64,000 nt of DNA from Alicycliphilus sp. UBA6560 (GTDB taxonomy: Bacteria > Pseudomonadota > Gammaproteobacteria > Burkholderiales > Burkholderiaceae_C). Positions 16,051 through 24,519 of the stretch are shown in pieces. The notes under the pieces are model-generated. The model had not been told where the DNA came from and did not search any database. It saw only the letters and a program-made list of their open reading frames with translations. The position numbers and the translations under genes are program-made. The DNA lies in contig DJJU01000003.1 in the NCBI GenBank assembly GCA_002434305.1, positions 1 through 64,000 of the forward strand. Direction: 5' to 3'. Every line of letters begins with the position of its first letter. Within the stretch, counting starts at the first letter, position 1.

Positions 16051-16770
16051 ATGGCAAACATTCTGGTGGTCGACGACGAACTGGGTATCCGGGATCTGTT
16101 GTCCGAAATCCTGAACGACGAGGGCCACAGCGTGGATGTGGCGGAAAACGCTACACAGGCGCGCAACGCACGCTTGGCTGCCGGCTACGACCTGGTGCTG
16201 CTGGACATCTGGATGCCGGACACCGACGGCGTGTCCCTGCTCAAGGAGTGGGCCATGGCGGGCACTCTGACCATGCCCGTGATCATGATGAGCGGCCATG
16301 CCACCATCGAGACGGCGGTGGAGGCCACGCGCATCGGTGCCTTCTCCTTCCTCGAGAAGCCCATCACCATGCAAAAGCTGCTCAAGGCCGTGGAGCAGGG
16401 CTTAACGCGCAGCGCCGCTAATGCATCTGCTGCGGTAGCCTCCTCCCAGAGCAAGGCGGATGCTCTCACGCCTCAGGCGCCAACACCGGCGGCCCTGCTG
16501 CTTGATGGATGTAATGGCGCGGTGGAAGCGGCGGCGCCCTTGGCACCGCACCTGGAGCAGGGCCCGCTCGCGCATCAGGGCTTCAACCTGGACCGTCCCC
16601 TGCGTGAGGCACGTGACGGTTTCGAGAAGGCTTACTTCGAATTTCACTTGGCCCGCGAGGGTGGGTCCATGACGCGCGTAGCGGAGAAGACGGGGCTGGA
16701 GCGCACCCACCTGTACCGCAAGCTGCGCCAGTTGGGCGTGGACCTGGGGCGCAACCGGCGCAATGGCTGA
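16051..16770 (+). CDS. response regulator, REC plus Fis-type helix-turn-helix, no AAA+ domain
   Basis: The 239-residue protein has a complete receiver domain (residues 1-125; acidic pair D8-D9, phospho-acceptor D52 in LLDIWMPD, conserved Lys in FLEKP). An Ala/Pro-rich linker of about 70 residues follows, then a Fis-type C-terminal helix-turn-helix (MTRVAEKTGLERTHLYRKLR). True NtrX carries an AAA+ sigma-54 activation domain between these parts. Here it is absent and the frame is intact, so this protein cannot remodel sigma-54 polymerase itself. It lies 36 bases after the kinase and is its likely partner. Confidence 0.88.
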   Translation: MANILVVDDELGIRDLLSEILNDEGHSVDVAENATQARNARLAAGYDLVLLDIWMPDTDGVSLLKEWAMAGTLTMPVIMMSGHATIETAVEATRIGAFSFLEKPITMQKLLKAVEQGLTRSAANASAAVASSQSKADALTPQAPTPAALLLDGCNGAVEAAAPLAPHLEQGPLAHQGFNLDRPLREARDGFEKAYFEFHLAREGGSMTRVAEKTGLERTHLYRKLRQLGVDLGRNRRNG

Positions 16771-16792
16771 GCGCCGGAAAAAATCATATCTT

Positions 16793-16823
16793 TTCCATTT
16801 CGCCTACTTTTTCGGGCTACAAT
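16793..16823 (+). promoter_or_regulatory. probable tRNA-Phe promoter
   Basis: A TACAAT hexamer at 16818-16823 sits 10 bases before the tRNA-Phe 5' end, in a locally AT-rich stretch after the response regulator gene. The upstream -35 is weak: TTTCCA at 16793 leaves a 19-base spacer. This is a sequence-based guess. Confidence 0.4.
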
Positions 16824-16833
16824 CAGTGGCTCA

Positions 16834-16909
16834 GGCCCGGTAGCTCAGTCGGTAGAGCAGAGGATTGAAAATCCTTGTGTCGGCGGTTCGATTCCGTCCC
16901 AGGCCACCA
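16834..16909 (+). tRNA. pheT: tRNA-Phe (anticodon GAA)
   Basis: A 76-nt cloverleaf with anticodon loop TTGAAAA (GAA), D arm GCTC/GAGC, T arm GGCGG-TTCGATT-CCGTC, discriminator A and encoded CCA. The acceptor stem GGCCCGG / CCAGGCC has one C-A mismatch at position 5-68, where a G at 68 would give full pairing. The rest is canonical, so I take it as functional. A terminator follows. Confidence 0.96.
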
Positions 16910-16924
16910 GAACAGTCTGACAAG

Positions 16925-16954
16925 AAGCCCCGGTGATTCCACCGGGGCTTTTTT
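16925..16954 (+). terminator. intrinsic terminator after tRNA-Phe
   Basis: AAGCCCCGGT (16925-16934) pairs with ACCGGGGCTT (16941-16950), a 10-bp stem with a 6-nt loop, running into TTTTTT. Confidence 0.92.
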
Positions 16955-16990
16955 GTTCGTCGCTCATGTGCGTCTCTTTGGGCAAAGGAA

Positions 16991-17020
16991 AAACGGCCTG
17001 TCCAGAGGGACAGGCCGTTT
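16991..17020 (-). terminator. intrinsic terminator of the minus-strand cytochrome c gene
   Basis: AAACGGCCTGTCC and GGACAGGCCGTTT form a 13-bp perfect stem with a 4-nt loop. Read on the minus strand the stem runs into TTTTTCC. It lies 31 bases beyond the end of the cytochrome gene and could also serve as a backstop for the opposite strand. Confidence 0.85.
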
Positions 17021-17050
17021 CTTATGCGACAGAAGATGAGTGGCTGGTGT

Positions 17051-17590
17051 TCAGCTGCCCGAGGCTTCCGATGCCGGGGCGCTGGCGCCCTCGGCGGCAG
17101 GAGCTGCAGGCTCAGGAAAGTTGGCGCCGGCTGCATCTGCCATGTAGGCCACGCCGCGGGCGATTTCGGTGTCGTTGAAGTCACCGCCGCCCTGAGGGGC
17201 CATGGCGCCCTTGCCTTGCAGTGCCGAATGCACCAGTGCCTCAAAGCCCGTTTGGATGCGCGGCGCCCAGGCAGCGGTGTCGCCCAGCTTGGGTGCACCG
17301 GCTGCGCCGGTAGAGTGGCAGGCAGCACACTGGCCTTTAAACACCTCCTCGCCCGAGCGCAGGGGACGGTTGGCATCACGCACCTCCACCAGACCCACCT
17401 TCTGGATGCGCTGAGCCACGGCCAGCTCGGGATTGGCGGCGCCGGACGCGGGCTTGTTGCCCGCCGTGACGAACAGCACCAGTCCGATGATGGCGAACAC
17501 GGGCAGAACGAAGGCAAGAATGACGGTGGTCAGCAGCTGCTTGGGGCTCTTGATGGGCCCGGTGTGTCCTGCGTCGTGGGTGTCGCTCAT
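17051..17590 (-). CDS. membrane-anchored cytochrome c5-type protein
   Basis: The 179-residue protein has an N-terminal membrane helix (about 20-43) and then a single class I cytochrome c domain facing the periplasm. The haem site is CAACH (C88, C91, H92) and the likely axial methionine is M130 in GKGAMAPQGG. The C-terminus is an Ala/Pro/Ser-rich tail. It should carry electrons between respiratory complexes; partners cannot be told from the sequence. It lies 18 bases beyond the end of the efflux operon on the same strand, but its function looks unrelated. Confidence 0.9.
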   Translation of the reverse strand: MSDTHDAGHTGPIKSPKQLLTTVILAFVLPVFAIIGLVLFVTAGNKPASGAANPELAVAQRIQKVGLVEVRDANRPLRSGEEVFKGQCAACHSTGAAGAPKLGDTAAWAPRIQTGFEALVHSALQGKGAMAPQGGGDFNDTEIARGVAYMADAAGANFPEPAAPAAEGASAPASEASGS

Positions 17591-17608
17591 GAAGGGGTCC
17601 TCGGAAAT

Positions 17609-19084
17609 TTATTGTGTAGAGAGGTGCGTGGCAGACAGCTTTCCATTATAGGAGCCGGTCTCGCTCCAGCCACCCCCCAGCGCCTTGTACAGCAAAACCT
17701 GGTTTTGCAACTGTTGCAGCTGCGTGAGAACCAGAGACTGCTGGGTCAGGAACAGCGAGCGCTGCGCGTCCAGCACGTCCAGGTAGCTGGCCACGCCGTT
17801 GCGGTAGCGCAGGTCGGACAGCTCCAGACGCTTGGCGTCGGCCGCTTCCTGGCCCTGCTGTGCATCCAGTTGCTCCTGCAGCGTGGCGCGGCCGGCCAGG
17901 GCATCGGAGACTTCCCGGAAGGCTGTCTGGATGGCCTTCTCATATTGCGCCACGGCAATCTCGCGGCCCGCGCGCGCGGCTTCCAGGCCCGCCTGATTGC
18001 GACCGGCGTCGAAGAGGGGGACAGCCAGCTGCGGTGCCAGTGAGAAAGCCCAGGAGCCGCTCTTGAACAGGCCCGAGAGCTCGGGACTGACGGTGCCCAT
18101 CGTCGCCGTGAGCGATATGCGCGGAAAGAACGCCGCGCGTGCTGCGCCGATGTTGGCGTTGGCGCCGATCAGCAGATGCTCTGCCTGGCGGATGTCGGGC
18201 CGCCGCTCCAGCAGATCCGAAGGCAGGCCTGCGCGCAGCGGCTGCATGGGTGCAGCGGCTTGCAGGCGCGACGACGGCAGGCTGGCACGAATGTCATCCG
18301 GTAGCGCCTGGCCGAGCAGCAGTACGAGCGCGTTCTCGTCGAGCAGGCGCTGGCGCTGCTGCTGTGCGTAGGTGGCGCGGGCCGCCTCGGCCAGGCTGGT
18401 GGCCTGGCGGTTGTCCAGCTCTGAACTCACCCCGTGCTCCAGGCGCAGTCGCGTGAGCTTCACGGACTCCTCGCGCGTGGCCAGCGTGCGGCGGGAGATG
18501 TCCAGCAGTTCCTCGTCAGCCATCAGGTTCAGCCAGCCAGAGGCTACCGCGGCCACCAAGCTGATCTGTGCGGCCTTGCGGGCCTCGTCGGTGGCCAGGT
18601 ATTGCGCCAGCGCCTGTTCCTTCAGGGCAGCAACGCGGCCGAAAAAGTCGATCTCCCAGGCTGTCACGCCCAGGCCAACTTGGAAGACGTTGCCGTACTG
18701 CCCCGTGGCGGTGCTGGGCTGACGCGTGGCGCTGGCTACGCCGGCAATGGTCGGGAACTCGGCCGCGCGCTGGATCTGGAATTGCGCGCGCGCTTGCTCG
18801 ACGTTGAGCATGGCCACGCGCAGGTCGCGGTTGTTGCCCAGGGCGATGCCGATGAGCCGCTGCAGGCGCGGATCCGTGAAATAGTCCTTCCAGTCGATGT
18901 CGGCGGCGGCCCGCTCCTGGGCCGTGGCCGCGGCACTGTCGGCCAGCCCGTATGCCGGGGGGACCGGCGCTGCCGGGCGCTCGTAGGTGGGGATGAAGCT
19001 GCATCCGGCCAGCACCAGGGCGGCGGTGAGCGGGGCCAGGGTGCGCGCGCTGCATGCGGGGAAAGAGGTGGTGTGTTTGCGCAT
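17609..19084 (-). CDS. RND efflux outer-membrane factor (OprM/NodT family lipoprotein)
   Basis: The 491-residue protein starts with a lipoprotein signal whose lipobox is LAGC, followed by SFIPTYERP, typical of OprM-type factors. The body contains two repeats of the outer-membrane efflux domain, with the pattern GLPSDLLERRPDIRQAEHLL and the C-terminal YRNGVASYLDVLDAQRSL. It forms the trimeric TolC-like exit duct. The gene is third in the adaptor-pump-channel operon, 21 bases after the pump gene. Confidence 0.95.
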   Translation of the reverse strand: MRKHTTSFPACSARTLAPLTAALVLAGCSFIPTYERPAAPVPPAYGLADSAAATAQERAAADIDWKDYFTDPRLQRLIGIALGNNRDLRVAMLNVEQARAQFQIQRAAEFPTIAGVASATRQPSTATGQYGNVFQVGLGVTAWEIDFFGRVAALKEQALAQYLATDEARKAAQISLVAAVASGWLNLMADEELLDISRRTLATREESVKLTRLRLEHGVSSELDNRQATSLAEAARATYAQQQRQRLLDENALVLLLGQALPDDIRASLPSSRLQAAAPMQPLRAGLPSDLLERRPDIRQAEHLLIGANANIGAARAAFFPRISLTATMGTVSPELSGLFKSGSWAFSLAPQLAVPLFDAGRNQAGLEAARAGREIAVAQYEKAIQTAFREVSDALAGRATLQEQLDAQQGQEAADAKRLELSDLRYRNGVASYLDVLDAQRSLFLTQQSLVLTQLQQLQNQVLLYKALGGGWSETGSYNGKLSATHLSTQ

Positions 19085-19105
19085 GATGAAAAGGATGTGT
19101 CTTGT

Positions 19106-22100
19106 TCAGCCTTCGCTGACGTGCTGCTGGGCCATCTTGGCGTCATGCTCGTGCTGGCGGCTGCTGCCCTTGAAGAAGCTGCGCACCAACACGAAGAACA
19201 CCGGCACAAAGATCACGGCCAGCAGGGTGCCAGTAATCATTCCGCCGATCACGCCGGTGCCGATGGCGCGCTGGCTGGCCGAACTGGCGCCTGAGGCCAG
19301 GAACAGCGGCACCACGCCCAGCGTGAAAGCCAGCGAAGTCATGACGATGGGGCGGAAACGCAGGTGCGCAGCTTCCAGCGCTGCCTCGATGACGCTCTTG
19401 CCCTGAGCCTGGAGGTCCTTGGCGAACTCGATGATCAGGATGGCGTTCTTGGCCGACAGGCCGATGATGGTCACCAGGCCAATCTGGAAGTACACGTCGT
19501 TGGACATGCCTCGCAACAGCGTGGCCAGCAGCACGCCCAGCACGCCCAGCGGCACTACCAGCAGTACCGAGAACGGAATCGACCAGCTCTCGTACAGCGC
19601 CGCCAGGCACAGAAACACCGCCAGCAGCGAGAAGGCATACAGGATGGTGGCCTGCGCGCCGGCGAGCTTTTCCTCGCGCGACTGGCCGGTCCATTCGAAG
19701 CCAAAGCCCTCGGGCAGCTGCGCCGCCAGACGCTCCATTTCCTGCATGGCCTCGCCCGTGCTGTAGCCGGGCGCGGCCCCGCCGGCGATCTTCATGGCCG
19801 GATAGCCGTTGTAGCGCACGGTCTGCATGGCGCCGGTGATCCAGCGTGTGGTGGCGAAGGTGGACAGCGGCACAACCTGGCCACGGCTGTTGAGCACCGG
19901 CAGGTCCAGCACTTCCTCGGGCTGCATGCGTGCCTGGGCGTCGGCCTGCACCACTACCCGCTGCAGCCGGCCCCGGTTCGGAAAGTCGTTGATGTAGGAC
20001 GAGCCGAGCGCGGTGGACAGCGCGCTGCTGATGGTGTCGAACGACACGCCCAGCGCGCTGGCTTTGTCGCGGTCGATGTCGATCTGCATCTGCGGCGCGT
20101 CCTCCATGCCGTCCGGACGCACGCCGGCCAGCACCTTGCTCTGCGCGGCCATGCCCAGCAGCTGGTTGCGTGCCGCCACCAGGGCGTCGTGGCCCTTGCT
20201 GCCCCGGTCCTGCAGGCGGAAGGTGAAGCCTGAGGCCACGCCCAGCTCCGGGATGGGAGGCGGGCTCAAGGCAAAGATGAAGGCATCGCGGAAGCCGTAC
20301 AGCGCGCCGGTGGCGCGGCCTGCCAGCGCCTCGGCCGAATGCTCGGCGCCACGGCGCTCGCTCCAGTCCTTGAGCGTCACGAAGGCCAGGCCTGCGTTCT
20401 GCCCCTGGCCGGAGAAGGAGAAGCCGGCCACGGTCACGATGTTGGCCACCTCGGGCTGGGCCAGCATGAATTCCTCGACCTTGGTCATGGCCGCCTGAGT
20501 GCGGCCCAGCGCCGCGCCGGGTGGCAGCTGCACGTTGGTGATCACGAAGCCCTGGTCCTCGTTGGGCAGGAAGGAGCTGGGCAGGCGGTTGTACACCAGG
20601 GCCAAGGCGCCGATCAGCGCCGCATAGATGATCATCATGCGGCCGCCGCGGCGCACCAGGCGCGACAGGCCCGATTCGTAGCGATGCGTGGTGCGCTTGA
20701 AGACGCGGTTGAACCAGCCGAAGAAGCCCTTCTTTTCGTGATGGCCCTCGGCGATGGGCTTGAGCAGGGTGCCGCACAGCGCGGGCGTGAGCGACAGCGC
20801 CAGGAAGGCCGAGAAGGCAATGGACGTGCCCATGGTCACGGCGAACTGGCGGTAAATGTTGCCCGTGGAGCCGGCAAAGAACGCCAGCGGCACGAACACC
20901 GAGATCAGCACCACCGTCACGCCGACGATGGCGCCCGAGATCTGGCCCATGGCCTTGCGCGTCGCGGCTAGCGGCGGCAGGCCTTCCTCGCTCATGATGC
21001 GCTCGACGTTCTCCACCACCACGATGGCGTCGTCCACCACGATGCCGATCACCAGCACCATGCCGAACATGGTCAGCACGTTGATGGAAAAACCCAGCGC
21101 CAGCAATGTGCCGAAAGTGCCCAGCAGCGCCACGGGCACCACGATGGTGGGAATGATGGTGTAGCGGAAGTTCTGCAGGAACAGGAACATCACCAGAAAC
21201 ACCAGCAGCACGGCCTCCAGCAACGTCTCCACCACCTTCTCGATGGACACGGCGATGAAGGTGGAGGTGTCGTAAGGGATGGCGTACTTCACGCCCTGCG
21301 GAAAGTACCGCTCCAGCTCGGCAAGGCGCGCCTTGACGGCCTTGGCCGTGGCCAGGGCGTTGGCGGAGGACGTCAGCTGCACGCCCAGGCCCACGGCGGG
21401 GCTGCCGTTCAGGCGCGCGCTGGTGCTGTAGTTCTGCGCGCCCAGCTCGATGGTGGCCACGTCGCGCAGGCGCACGGTGGAGCCATCGGTATTGGCGCGC
21501 AGCACCACGTTGCCGAATTCCTCGGGCGTGGTGAGCTGGCCCTTGACCACGATGGTGGCGGTCATGGTCTGATCCGCGGTGCTGGGCAGCTCGCCCAGGT
21601 TGCCGGCGGACACCTGCACGTTCTGGCTACGGATGGCGGCGTTGACCTGGTCCAGCGACAGGTTGAAACCCTTGAGCTTGGCCGGATCCACCCACACGCG
21701 CATGGCCAACTCGGCACCGAATTGCGTGACCGCGCCCACCCCGGGCAGGCGCTGCAGTTCGGGCACCACGTTGCGCGCGGCGTAGTCGTTCAGCGCCTCG
21801 ATGCTCACGTCCGGCGACTCCGAAGTCAGCATCGAGAACAGCAGGAAGTTCGAGCGCGACTTTTCCACGCGCACGCCTTGCTGCGTCACGGCCGCCGGCA
21901 GGCGCGGCGTGGCGCGCGCCAGGCGGTTTTGCACGTCCACCTGGGCCAGGTCGTCATTGGTCCCCGGCTCGAAGCTCAGCACGATGGAGCCCGTGCCGTT
22001 GGCCTGGCTGGTGGCCTCGACATAGGCCAGGCCGGTGGCGCCGTTCATCTCGCGCTCGATGACCGACAGCACGCTGTCCTCTAGCGTCTGGGCCGTGGCG

Positions 22101-22252
22101 CCCGGGTAGGCCACCGAAATCTGGATGGTCGGAGGCGCCACCGCTGGGTACTGCGCAATCGGCAGCTTGGTGATGGACACGGCGCCGAACACCATGATGA
22201 AAATGGCGATCACCCACGCAAAGATGGGGCGCTCGATAAAGAACTTGGCCAT
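19106..22252 (-). CDS. RND multidrug efflux pump, inner-membrane component (AcrB/MexB type)
   Basis: A proton-driven drug exporter of the HAE1 class. The 1048-residue length is that of AcrB/MexB. It begins MAKFFIERPIFAWVIAIFIM and has the proton-relay acidic pair in the fourth membrane helix (GIVVDDAIVVVENVERIM), the duplicated 12-helix layout and two large periplasmic loops. Substrates are probably hydrophobic drugs, solvents or detergents, by analogy with TtgB/MexB. It lies between the adaptor (39 bases upstream) and the channel gene. Confidence 0.97.
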   Translation of the reverse strand: MAKFFIERPIFAWVIAIFIMVFGAVSITKLPIAQYPAVAPPTIQISVAYPGATAQTLEDSVLSVIEREMNGATGLAYVEATSQANGTGSIVLSFEPGTNDDLAQVDVQNRLARATPRLPAAVTQQGVRVEKSRSNFLLFSMLTSESPDVSIEALNDYAARNVVPELQRLPGVGAVTQFGAELAMRVWVDPAKLKGFNLSLDQVNAAIRSQNVQVSAGNLGELPSTADQTMTATIVVKGQLTTPEEFGNVVLRANTDGSTVRLRDVATIELGAQNYSTSARLNGSPAVGLGVQLTSSANALATAKAVKARLAELERYFPQGVKYAIPYDTSTFIAVSIEKVVETLLEAVLLVFLVMFLFLQNFRYTIIPTIVVPVALLGTFGTLLALGFSINVLTMFGMVLVIGIVVDDAIVVVENVERIMSEEGLPPLAATRKAMGQISGAIVGVTVVLISVFVPLAFFAGSTGNIYRQFAVTMGTSIAFSAFLALSLTPALCGTLLKPIAEGHHEKKGFFGWFNRVFKRTTHRYESGLSRLVRRGGRMMIIYAALIGALALVYNRLPSSFLPNEDQGFVITNVQLPPGAALGRTQAAMTKVEEFMLAQPEVANIVTVAGFSFSGQGQNAGLAFVTLKDWSERRGAEHSAEALAGRATGALYGFRDAFIFALSPPPIPELGVASGFTFRLQDRGSKGHDALVAARNQLLGMAAQSKVLAGVRPDGMEDAPQMQIDIDRDKASALGVSFDTISSALSTALGSSYINDFPNRGRLQRVVVQADAQARMQPEEVLDLPVLNSRGQVVPLSTFATTRWITGAMQTVRYNGYPAMKIAGGAAPGYSTGEAMQEMERLAAQLPEGFGFEWTGQSREEKLAGAQATILYAFSLLAVFLCLAALYESWSIPFSVLLVVPLGVLGVLLATLLRGMSNDVYFQIGLVTIIGLSAKNAILIIEFAKDLQAQGKSVIEAALEAAHLRFRPIVMTSLAFTLGVVPLFLASGASSASQRAIGTGVIGGMITGTLLAVIFVPVFFVLVRSFFKGSSRQHEHDAKMAQQHVSEG

Positions 22253-22291
22253 GGACCGCGCTCCTGCTTCTTGGGCGTTTCTTGGTTGTTG

Positions 22292-23554
22292 TTATTGCTG
22301 GGCTGCGGATGCGGCGGCCTGGCTGACGGCGGGAGCTGCGGCTGCAGCGGGTGTGCTGCCAGCGGCCTTCCATGGCACGGGCGTGACGACGACAGGCGAA
22401 CCCGGTTTGGCGCGGGGCAGCTTCTGGAAGCCATCGACCATCACTTGCTCGCCGGCTTTCAGCCCCTCCAGCACCACCCAGTCCGAACCCTGTGCGGGGC
22501 CCAGCTTGACCGGACGCGGCGCGACCTGGTTGCCTTCGCCTACCACCATCACCGTGTCGCCGCTGCTGGAGCGCGTAACGGCCTGCTGCGGCAGCAGCAC
22601 GCCATTGCCCACCTGGGCCTGCTCCAGCCGCACGCGCACGTACAGACCCGGCAGCAGCGAGCGCTCTGCGTTGGGTACCTCGGCGCGCAGCGTGACCTGG
22701 CCGCTGGTCGGGTCCACCGACAGGTCGGTGAACAGCAGTCGGCCCTGGTGCTTGTAGACGCTGCCGTCCTCCAGCACCAGGCTCACGTCGGCGCTGGACT
22801 TGTCCGTCTGCTTGTACTGGCCGCTGGCCACGGCTGCGCGCAGCTTCAGGGCGTCGGCGGCGGACTGCGTGAAGTTGATGTAGAGCGGGTCGATCTGCTG
22901 GATGACGGCCAGCTCGGTGGCAGCGCCCTGTCCCACCAGTGCGCCCTCGGTCACCAGAGCCCGCCCGATGCGCCCGGAAATCGGGGCGGTGACGGTGGCA
23001 TAGCCCAGGTTGATGCTGGCGGTCGTCGTGGCGGCGCGGGCAGCGGCCACGTTGGCCTCGGCCGTCTTCTGCGCGGCAACGGCGTTGTCGTACTCCTGGC
23101 GGCTGATGGCGTTCACCTCCACCAGCGGCTTGTAGCGCTCGGCCAGCGCCTTGCTTTGCGCCAGCGAGGCCTGGGCCTGCGCCACGCTGGCCTGAGCCTG
23201 AGCCAGGCTGGCCTCATAGGGAGCGCTGTCGATCAGGAACAGCTTCTGGCCGGCCTTGACGTCGCTGCCCTCGGTGAACAGGCGCTTTTGCACGATGCCT
23301 GCGGCGCGGGCTCGCACCTGCGCCACGCGCGAAGCTTCCAGTCGGCCAGGCAACTCCGTTACCAAGCCGATGCTGCCCGGCTGCACGGTCACCACGCCCA
23401 CCTGCGGCGGGGGCGGGGTGCCCCCGGCGGACTGGGGGGCGTCGCCCCCCTTCTTGCCGCAGCCGCTCAGGGCGAGCGCGCCGACGAGCGCAAGAGACAG
23501 AAGGGTCAGGGGCTTGCGGGCGGCGCGAACGGACGCGTGGTTCTGGCGTGGCAT
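22292..23554 (-). CDS. RND efflux periplasmic adaptor lipoprotein (AcrA/MexA type)
   Basis: The start at 23554 (MPRQNHASVRAARKPL) is preceded by AAAGGA and gives 420 residues; a longer frame exists but lacks a ribosome binding site. The lipobox is LSGC, followed by GKKGGD. It then has the half-lipoyl and alpha-hairpin region (repeated ASVAQAQASLAQSK) and the beta-barrel domain (ADVSLVLEDGSVYKHQGRL). It bridges pump and channel. It is first in the operon, divergent from the TetR repressor. Confidence 0.95.
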   Translation of the reverse strand: MPRQNHASVRAARKPLTLLSLALVGALALSGCGKKGGDAPQSAGGTPPPPQVGVVTVQPGSIGLVTELPGRLEASRVAQVRARAAGIVQKRLFTEGSDVKAGQKLFLIDSAPYEASLAQAQASVAQAQASLAQSKALAERYKPLVEVNAISRQEYDNAVAAQKTAEANVAAARAATTTASINLGYATVTAPISGRIGRALVTEGALVGQGAATELAVIQQIDPLYINFTQSAADALKLRAAVASGQYKQTDKSSADVSLVLEDGSVYKHQGRLLFTDLSVDPTSGQVTLRAEVPNAERSLLPGLYVRVRLEQAQVGNGVLLPQQAVTRSSSGDTVMVVGEGNQVAPRPVKLGPAQGSDWVVLEGLKAGEQVMVDGFQKLPRAKPGSPVVVTPVPWKAAGSTPAAAAAPAVSQAAASAAQQ

Positions 23555-23659
23555 GAAGGTCCTTTGGAGGGCGTGATGCTTTTGATGACTGGCGGATGCT
23601 GCAGGCAAAGCCCCAGATGCTGACACCGGTCAATGACAACTTTGCGAGGTGGGGGATTG

Positions 23660-23683
23660 TACATACATTCGTGAATGTATAAT
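23660..23683. promoter_or_regulatory. AcrR-like operator overlapping the divergent tetR and efflux promoters
   Basis: Two 8-bp arms, ATACATTC (23663-23670) and GAATGTAT (23673-23680), form a perfect palindrome with a 2-base centre. Over 24 positions the site agrees with the E. coli AcrR operator as I recall it at 20 bases, including the ACATT-GTGAATGT core. The consensus -10 TATAAT (23678-23683) of the tetR promoter overlaps the right arm, so a bound TetR dimer would block tetR transcription and, from the other side, the efflux operon. Confidence 0.85.
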
Positions 23684-23710
23684 CAGCGCTGGATTCGGAG
23701 GTCTACATCC

Positions 23711-24334
23711 ATGGCACGACGCACGAAGGACGACGCGGATGCCACGCGCAGCAGCCTGCTGGATGCGGCCGAGCGCGTGTTCTACGACAAGGGCGTGGCC
23801 CGCGCTTCATTGGGCGAGATCGCCCAGGCTGCCGGCGCCACGCGCGGAGCCATCTACTGGCACTTCAAAGACAAGGCCCATCTGTTCAATGCCATGATGG
23901 ACCGCGTCACCCTGCCGCTGGAGGTGGCCTGCAACGCTGGCGACGCCGCGTGCCGGGCGGCCTCACCGCTGCAGCGGCTGCGCGCCCTGGTGGATCACTT
24001 GCTGGGCAGCATCGAAAACGACGAGCACACACGCCGCGTCTTCGAGATCGCCATGTACCGTGTGGAGTACGTGAACGAACTCAGCGGCGTGCGCGAACGC
24101 CATCTGACCTCACAGGCACGCTTTCACGCCATGCTGGCGCGCGAACTGGGCGATGCCGCCGAGCAGCAGGGCCTCACGCTGCCGCTGGAGACGGCTGCTG
24201 CAGCGACGGGGCTGGGGGCGCTGTTTGATGGCCTATTGCAGACCTGGGTGCTCAACGGCGCGCCCTTCGCACTGCGCGCCACGGGCCGGCAGCTGGTGGA
24301 CGTATACCTGCGCGGCCTGGGCTTTGCCACCTGA
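23711..24334 (+). CDS. TetR-family repressor of the RND efflux operon (AcrR/TtgR type)
   Basis: The start at 23711 gives MARRTKDDADATRSSLLDAA and 207 residues. The N-terminal helix-turn-helix (about 10-60) contains ASLGEIAQAAGATRGAIYWH, closely resembling AcrR, TtgR and MtrR. The C-terminal ligand domain contains HTRRVFEIAMYRVEYVNEL. It is divergent from the adaptor gene with the AcrR-like palindrome between them, so it is the expected local drug-responsive repressor and autoregulator. Confidence 0.93.
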   Translation: MARRTKDDADATRSSLLDAAERVFYDKGVARASLGEIAQAAGATRGAIYWHFKDKAHLFNAMMDRVTLPLEVACNAGDAACRAASPLQRLRALVDHLLGSIENDEHTRRVFEIAMYRVEYVNELSGVRERHLTSQARFHAMLARELGDAAEQQGLTLPLETAAAATGLGALFDGLLQTWVLNGAPFALRATGRQLVDVYLRGLGFAT

Positions 24335-24393
24335 CTGCCGTGCGATAATGCGCGGCTTGGCTGGTGCAGCGCGCCAGCCGGTGCCTTTTCCAA

Positions 24394-24469
24394 GCGGCTG
24401 TAGCTCAGTGGATAGAGTATTGGCCTCCGAAGCCAAGGGTCGTGGGTTCGATCCCCGCCAGCCGCGCCA
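24394..24469 (+). tRNA. tRNA-Arg (anticodon CCG)
   Basis: A 76-nt cloverleaf: acceptor GCGGCTG / CAGCCGC, anticodon stem TTGGC / GCCAA with loop CTCCGAA (anticodon CCG), T arm GTGGG-TTCGATC-CCCGC, discriminator G and encoded CCA. A -10 element, GATAAT preceded by TGC (24341-24349), lies about 45 bases upstream. Confidence 0.97.
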
Positions 24470-24519
24470 CTTCCTTCTCTCTCGCCCCTTCTTCATGTCC
24501 ATGCACTACAGTGCAATGC

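Noticed and set aside
16051..16770. The NtrX-like gene as a pseudogene
   Set aside because: The frame is intact, both terminal domains are complete and key residues are present. Absence of the AAA+ domain looks like a genuine architecture.
24364..24519. Upstream extension of the phosphatase frame through tRNA-Arg
   Set aside because: It would read through a functional tRNA gene and adds residues with no family similarity. The ATG at 24520 gives the conserved N-terminus.
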